Part shown: positions 5,430 through 8,736 of the stretch, piece by piece
How the letters are laid out: each line of letters starts with the position of its first letter
How positions within the stretch are numbered: the stretch's first letter is position 1
Assembly: GCA_015904055.1 (NCBI GenBank)
Contig: JABMDE010000019.1
Location: forward strand, 20,253-28,988
Origin: Nitrospira sp.
GTDB lineage: Bacteria; Nitrospirota; Nitrospiria; Nitrospirales; Nitrospiraceae
Length of the DNA stretch: 8,736 nt
Direction of reading: 5' to 3'
Program-made: the position numbers and the translations under genes
The notes under the pieces: model-generated
The model's database searches: none
Told to the model about the DNA's origin: nothing
What the model saw: the letters and a program-made list of their open reading frames with translations, nothing else

Positions 5430-6508
5430 ATGCTCCTGAATCCAGGTCCGGTGAACGTCAGCGAGCGTGTGCGCCAGGCGCTGCTGCACCCCGATATTTG
5501 TCACAGAGAGAGCGAGTTTACAGAACTGCTCCATCGGATACAGGGCAAGTTGCTCAAAGCCTTCGTGCCGGGAGCGGAGTCAGAGTACGTCGCGGTGGTG
5601 ATGACCGGGTCGGGAACGGCTACGGTCGAAGCCGCGCTGATGTCGTCGCTGCCCATGGACGGCGCATGCTCATTTTGAATAACGGTGTGTATGGCGAGCG
5701 GATGTCCCAGATTATCGGCCTTCACCGTCTGGGTGTCAGTGAACTCAAATATGAGTGGACCGCTCGGCCTGACCCTGACAGATTGCTGCTTGCGCTACGG
5801 CAGCATCAAGAAGTGCATGCCGTGGCAATGGTGCACCATGAAACAACGACCGGGTTGCTTAATCCCGTGCAGGAGATCGCGGAGATCGTGGACAACCAGA
5901 ATCGCGTCTTCGTGCTCGATGCCGTAAGTGCGTTGGCTGGTGAAACAGTCGATATTGCGCGGTCGCACATTTATATGGTGGTTGGTACCGCGGGGAAGTG
6001 CATTCAAGGATTCCCCGGTGTGTCGTTTGTGCTTGTGCGAAAGGGATTCGTCGAGAAGATGCGCGCCTATCCCAAACGATCCTGGTATCTCCATCTTCCG
6101 CATTACATCGACAATGAAGGCCGGGGCACGATTCCCTTTACTCCCGCCGTCCAAGTCTACTATGCGTTTGATGAGGCGTTGAGCGAGCTGCTGGAAGAGG
6201 GCGTCGCCAATCGCATTCAGCGGTACAAGCAGATGGCGGCGATCATTCGCGACCGCATGGCCAAGCTGGGAGTGAAAGCAGTGTTACCGACGGATCGCCA
6301 GTCGAATACCATCACGGCCTACTACTTGCCGGAGGGTGTTTCTTACCAGTCGTTACATGCTCGGCTGAAGACGCAGGGCTACGTCATCTATGCAGGCCAG
6401 GGCAATCTCGAAAATAAAATATTCAGAGTCGCCAATATGGGTGCATTGACCGCAGCACAGTTCGCCGGATTTCTTGACGCTTTCGAACAGGCCTGTAAGT
6501 CGATATGA
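5430..6508 (+). CDS. 2-aminoethylphosphonate-pyruvate transaminase-like PLP enzyme, interrupted by a frameshift
   Basis: Class V fold-type I aminotransferase that would interconvert phosphonoacetaldehyde and alanine with 2-aminoethylphosphonate and pyruvate. The first frame (to 5678) has MLLNPGPVNV at the start, the family motif DICHRESEF (22-30) and the PLP-phosphate loop TGSGTATVEA (59-68). At 5661-5663 homology moves to the -1 frame: restoring one base reads MDGRMLILNNGVYGER. The rest continues to 6508 with HHETTTGLLNP, the PLP-nitrogen aspartate in VLDAVSALAGE (D164), the Schiff-base lysine in GTAGKCIQGFPG (K190) and IFRVANMG near the C-terminus. The restored protein is 359 residues, normal for the family. 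ATG at 5430 has GGGGGGA six bases upstream; ATG at 5427 is an alternative. It overlaps the next gene by ATGA. The amine donor and exact substrate rest on context. Confidence 0.86.
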
Positions 6509-7224
6509 AAGCGGTCATCCTCGCAGCCGGCGTCGGTAAACGCCTCTGGGAAATTACCCAACATCGGCCTAAGTGTCTGATCGAGATCGGTGGACGGTCG
6601 CTGCTGCATCGATATTTAGAGATCCTGGCCGGCCTGGGGATCAGACGGACGACGATCGTCGTCGGCTATCGGCAGGAGATGATTCGTGCGGCAGTCGAGC
6701 GTGATGCCTGCGGCGTGACGGTCGATTTTCTGGTCAATGATCAATTCCACCGCGGCAGTATCTCTTCGCTTTGGATCGCCCGCGCAGCGCTCGACGACGA
6801 CGTGATCGTGATGGATGCCGACGTGCTGTTTCATCGCGACATCTTACGGCGGCTTGTCGAGTCATCCCATGAGAATGCGCTACTGATGGATGAGATGGTC
6901 CGGCAGACCGGCGAAGAGTGCATGGTGGTGGTGGCGGGAGGCCGTGTCATCGCATTGACGAAAAAAATGCCGGACCGGTACGACTATGCCGGCGAGGGGG
7001 TAGGATTTCTGCGGGTGCGGCATGCCGACACCCCGCACATGGTAGAGTCTCTTCGGTCCCACATCGACAAGGGTTCATGGAACATGGAATACGAGGATGC
7101 GTTGCAGCAGTTTTTTCAGACTGTGAAAGTCGGCCACGAGAAAATCGGCGGGCTGCCTTGGACGGAGATCGATTTCGTCGAGGATGTGAAGAAAGCAGAA
7201 TTGGACGTTTTGCCAAGATTGTGA
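6505..7224 (+). CDS. Nucleotidyltransferase, probable phosphonate/choline-phosphate-type cytidylyltransferase
   Basis: Stand-alone nucleotidyltransferase of 239 residues with a complete active site. The nucleotide-binding signature is LAAGVGKRL (6-14) followed by RPKCLIEIGG (21-30), then GSISSLW (84-90), the metal-binding MDAD (103-106) and EIDFVED (221-227), which should hold the second metal-ligand aspartate. The pattern resembles LicC-like choline-phosphate cytidylyltransferases and PntC, which makes CMP-2-aminoethylphosphonate. Sugar-phosphate nucleotidyltransferases share the same core. Given the transaminase immediately upstream (ATGA overlap, hence coupled translation), the favoured reaction is CTP plus 2-aminoethylphosphonate giving CMP-aminoethylphosphonate. 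This is an inference: nucleotide and substrate specificity cannot be read from the motifs alone. Its length is typical and no lesion is visible. Confidence 0.85.
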   Translation: MKAVILAAGVGKRLWEITQHRPKCLIEIGGRSLLHRYLEILAGLGIRRTTIVVGYRQEMIRAAVERDACGVTVDFLVNDQFHRGSISSLWIARAALDDDVIVMDADVLFHRDILRRLVESSHENALLMDEMVRQTGEECMVVVAGGRVIALTKKMPDRYDYAGEGVGFLRVRHADTPHMVESLRSHIDKGSWNMEYEDALQQFFQTVKVGHEKIGGLPWTEIDFVEDVKKAELDVLPRL

Positions 7225-7273
7225 GAAGGTTTTTCCGGGAGCCGAGACCGACGAGCAGTCGTAGGTAACCGTG

Positions 7274-8710
7274 ATGAGTGAAAGTATCCTTCAGCGGCGA
7301 GTGGAGGTCCAGGGATTGGCGACGGCCATCCTGTTGCCCTCGGTGAGTGTGTTTGGAACCCAGGACGAGCACCGGCCGGACGCGGTGGGGCCGTTGACGA
7401 ATGTCGTGGGAATCGGGCTGTTTGCGCGTGCGGTGCTCACCTTGCAGCGGGCCGGTATCCGGCAATTGATCGTGCTGGCCGGGGCCGAGGAAGACCAACT
7501 CAAACAGGCATTGGGGAATGGGCCACGAGTCACAATCCCCGTTCGCTGGATGCCCATTCGAGAGTTTCCACTCGATGATTCGAGGACGTGGGATTTTCTT
7601 GCGACTGAGGTCCGTGGCTTTGCGTTGATTGCGAGCGTGAACGCGGTATTTTCACGGGGGTTGGTCGAACGCCTTCGCCATGATCTGCGGGAAGGTGAAG
7701 CGGTTGTCGTGGCGCAGGAGGCATCGAGACGGTCTGAGCCGGTGACCTCGGGAGGACTCCGGTTGAAGGTCCAGTCTGATCGATTGACGTCGTTTGCGCC
7801 GGCGCATTTTGACGATTCTGCTCCCTGCGCTGCAGAGTTGGTCGTATTACCGGCCGGCTTTATGAGTACCGGCGGGCATCTGCCGGCTGATAACGGCCGG
7901 CTTCCGATCCGTCGATGGCTCGAACGGGCGGCGGTGGACGGCCGTGTGTGTGTCGTGGCAGCGGAGGAGAAGCGCGGAACGTGGTATCAGGATGTGAGGA
8001 CGCTGTCCGATGTGCCGCTGGCTGAAAAGAAACTCTTCAACTCATTGAAGGGGGAAACGGAAAGTTTTGTCGATCGACACTTCAATCGCAAACTCTCGCG
8101 CTGGTGCACGCGCCTGTTTCTCGCCGCAGGGTTCTCACCCAACGCAATTACGGTTGTCGCGGCGTTCATCGGGTTTGTGTCGGCTGCGGGGTTTGGATTG
8201 GGGACCTATGCGGCAGGGGTCGTCGCAGCGCTGCTGTTCCAGTTGGCGGCGGTGATCGATTGTTGTGACGGCGAAGTTGCGCGTCTGACCTTCACCGAGT
8301 CGCCGTTCGGCGCCTGGTTCGATCTCGCGATGGACAATGTCGTGCATATGGCGATCTTTGCAGGTATTGCCGCCGGGATTTATTCAACGCAGGTAGGCCA
8401 GCCCGCGGCTTGGAGAACGCTGGCTTGCGGGGCGGTTGCTGTGTTGGGGAACGGTCTGTCGTTCCTGTTGGTGGAACGGGCGCAGAAAATCAAGTCGGCA
8501 GGTTGGTGGAGAACGCCGGCCCATGCGGCGTGGTCGGATTTCATGCTGAAGAATGTTGCAAGCCGTGATTTCTCGGTCTCGCTGGTGTTGTTTGCGTTAT
8601 TTGCCAAGCTTGAGTGGTTTCTCTGGTTCACAGCCGCCGGTTCCTTCATCTTTGCCGGTATCATGCTGTGGGTCATTCGTCCGTCCGCCGTCATCGCCAC
8701 GAAGATATGA
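7274..8710 (+). CDS. CDP-alcohol phosphotransferase fused to a degenerate nucleotidyltransferase-like domain
   Basis: Bifunctional-looking membrane protein of 478 residues. Residues about 15-245 resemble the nucleotidyltransferase half of IPCT-DIPPS proteins (VVGIGLFARAVLTLQRAGIR near 44-63; GTWYQDVRTLSD near 235-246). However, the LAAGxGxR loop is absent and the usual metal-binding aspartate region reads IASVNAVFS, so this half is probably inactive. A linker with FNRKLSRWCTRLF leads to a CDP-alcohol phosphotransferase domain (about 275-475) with several hydrophobic helices and the SPNAIT entry motif. Its complete catalytic signature DxxDGxxARx8Gx3Dx3D is formed by D329, D332, G333, A336, R337, G346, D350 and D354. 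It would transfer a CMP-activated headgroup to an alcohol acceptor in the inner membrane. ATG at 7274 has AGGT seven bases upstream; GTG at 7271 is also possible. It follows the intact cytidylyltransferase after 49 bases. Confidence 0.88.
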   Translation: MSESILQRRVEVQGLATAILLPSVSVFGTQDEHRPDAVGPLTNVVGIGLFARAVLTLQRAGIRQLIVLAGAEEDQLKQALGNGPRVTIPVRWMPIREFPLDDSRTWDFLATEVRGFALIASVNAVFSRGLVERLRHDLREGEAVVVAQEASRRSEPVTSGGLRLKVQSDRLTSFAPAHFDDSAPCAAELVVLPAGFMSTGGHLPADNGRLPIRRWLERAAVDGRVCVVAAEEKRGTWYQDVRTLSDVPLAEKKLFNSLKGETESFVDRHFNRKLSRWCTRLFLAAGFSPNAITVVAAFIGFVSAAGFGLGTYAAGVVAALLFQLAAVIDCCDGEVARLTFTESPFGAWFDLAMDNVVHMAIFAGIAAGIYSTQVGQPAAWRTLACGAVAVLGNGLSFLLVERAQKIKSAGWWRTPAHAAWSDFMLKNVASRDFSVSLVLFALFAKLEWFLWFTAAGSFIFAGIMLWVIRPSAVIATKI

Positions 8711-8736
8711 GTACCTGACCGCGCGTGCTTAGATAC

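Noticed and set aside
5661..5678. Programmed ribosomal frameshifting in the transaminase gene
   Set aside because: No slippery heptamer is in phase, and slipping at the TTT codon would destroy the conserved DGRMLIL segment. A missing base fits better.
6947..7498. 183-codon open frame on the minus strand across the nucleotidyltransferase/phosphotransferase junction
   Set aside because: It is antisense to two well-supported genes and has low-complexity composition and no recognisable domain.

Overview
The window looks like a chromosomal stretch from a moderately GC-rich Gram-negative bacterium. An efflux adaptor, PilZ proteins and Sec-exported periplasmic-type proteins all imply an outer membrane. 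The overall style resembles Nitrospira-type genomes, but that is an impression from gene content and not a measured result.

Left part, all on the minus strand (1-3956). Reading in the direction of transcription, a pair of tandem paralogous exported proteins of unknown function (3423-3956, then 2891-3421, one base apart) comes first. A roughly 355-base gap without a gene follows. Next are two tandem single-domain PilZ proteins of identical length, 130 residues each (2143-2535 and 1577-1969), both with strong ribosome binding sites. Last is a TetR-family regulator (690-1343) whose stop codon overlaps by ATGA the start of an HlyD/RND-type efflux adaptor (1-693), which runs off the left edge. A dyad directly in front of the regulator's start codon is a good candidate operator for autoregulation of this regulator-efflux unit.

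Right part, all on the plus strand (4131-8710). A five-gene operon sits behind a convincing sigma70-type promoter (4036-4065). The order is: alpha (N-terminal half) and beta (C-terminal half) subunits of a ThDP-dependent phosphonopyruvate/sulfopyruvate-type decarboxylase, a PLP-dependent 2-aminoethylphosphonate-pyruvate transaminase-like enzyme, a stand-alone sugar/choline-phosphate-type nucleotidyltransferase, and a membrane CDP-alcohol phosphotransferase fused to a degenerate nucleotidyltransferase-like domain. Together these read as a phosphonate assembly line: phosphonopyruvate to phosphonoacetaldehyde, to 2-aminoethylphosphonate, to CMP-aminoethylphosphonate, to transfer onto a lipid or other alcohol in the membrane. 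The committing enzyme, PEP mutase, is not in the window and must be elsewhere if this reading is right.

Two genes of the operon, the decarboxylase alpha subunit and the transaminase, are each interrupted by an apparent single-base deletion. Both reconstruct to full-length family members when one base is restored. The two longest intercistronic gaps of the operon each contain an extended inverted repeat (4641-4698 and 5310-5404). No tRNA, rRNA, CRISPR array, insertion sequence or phage gene was recognised.
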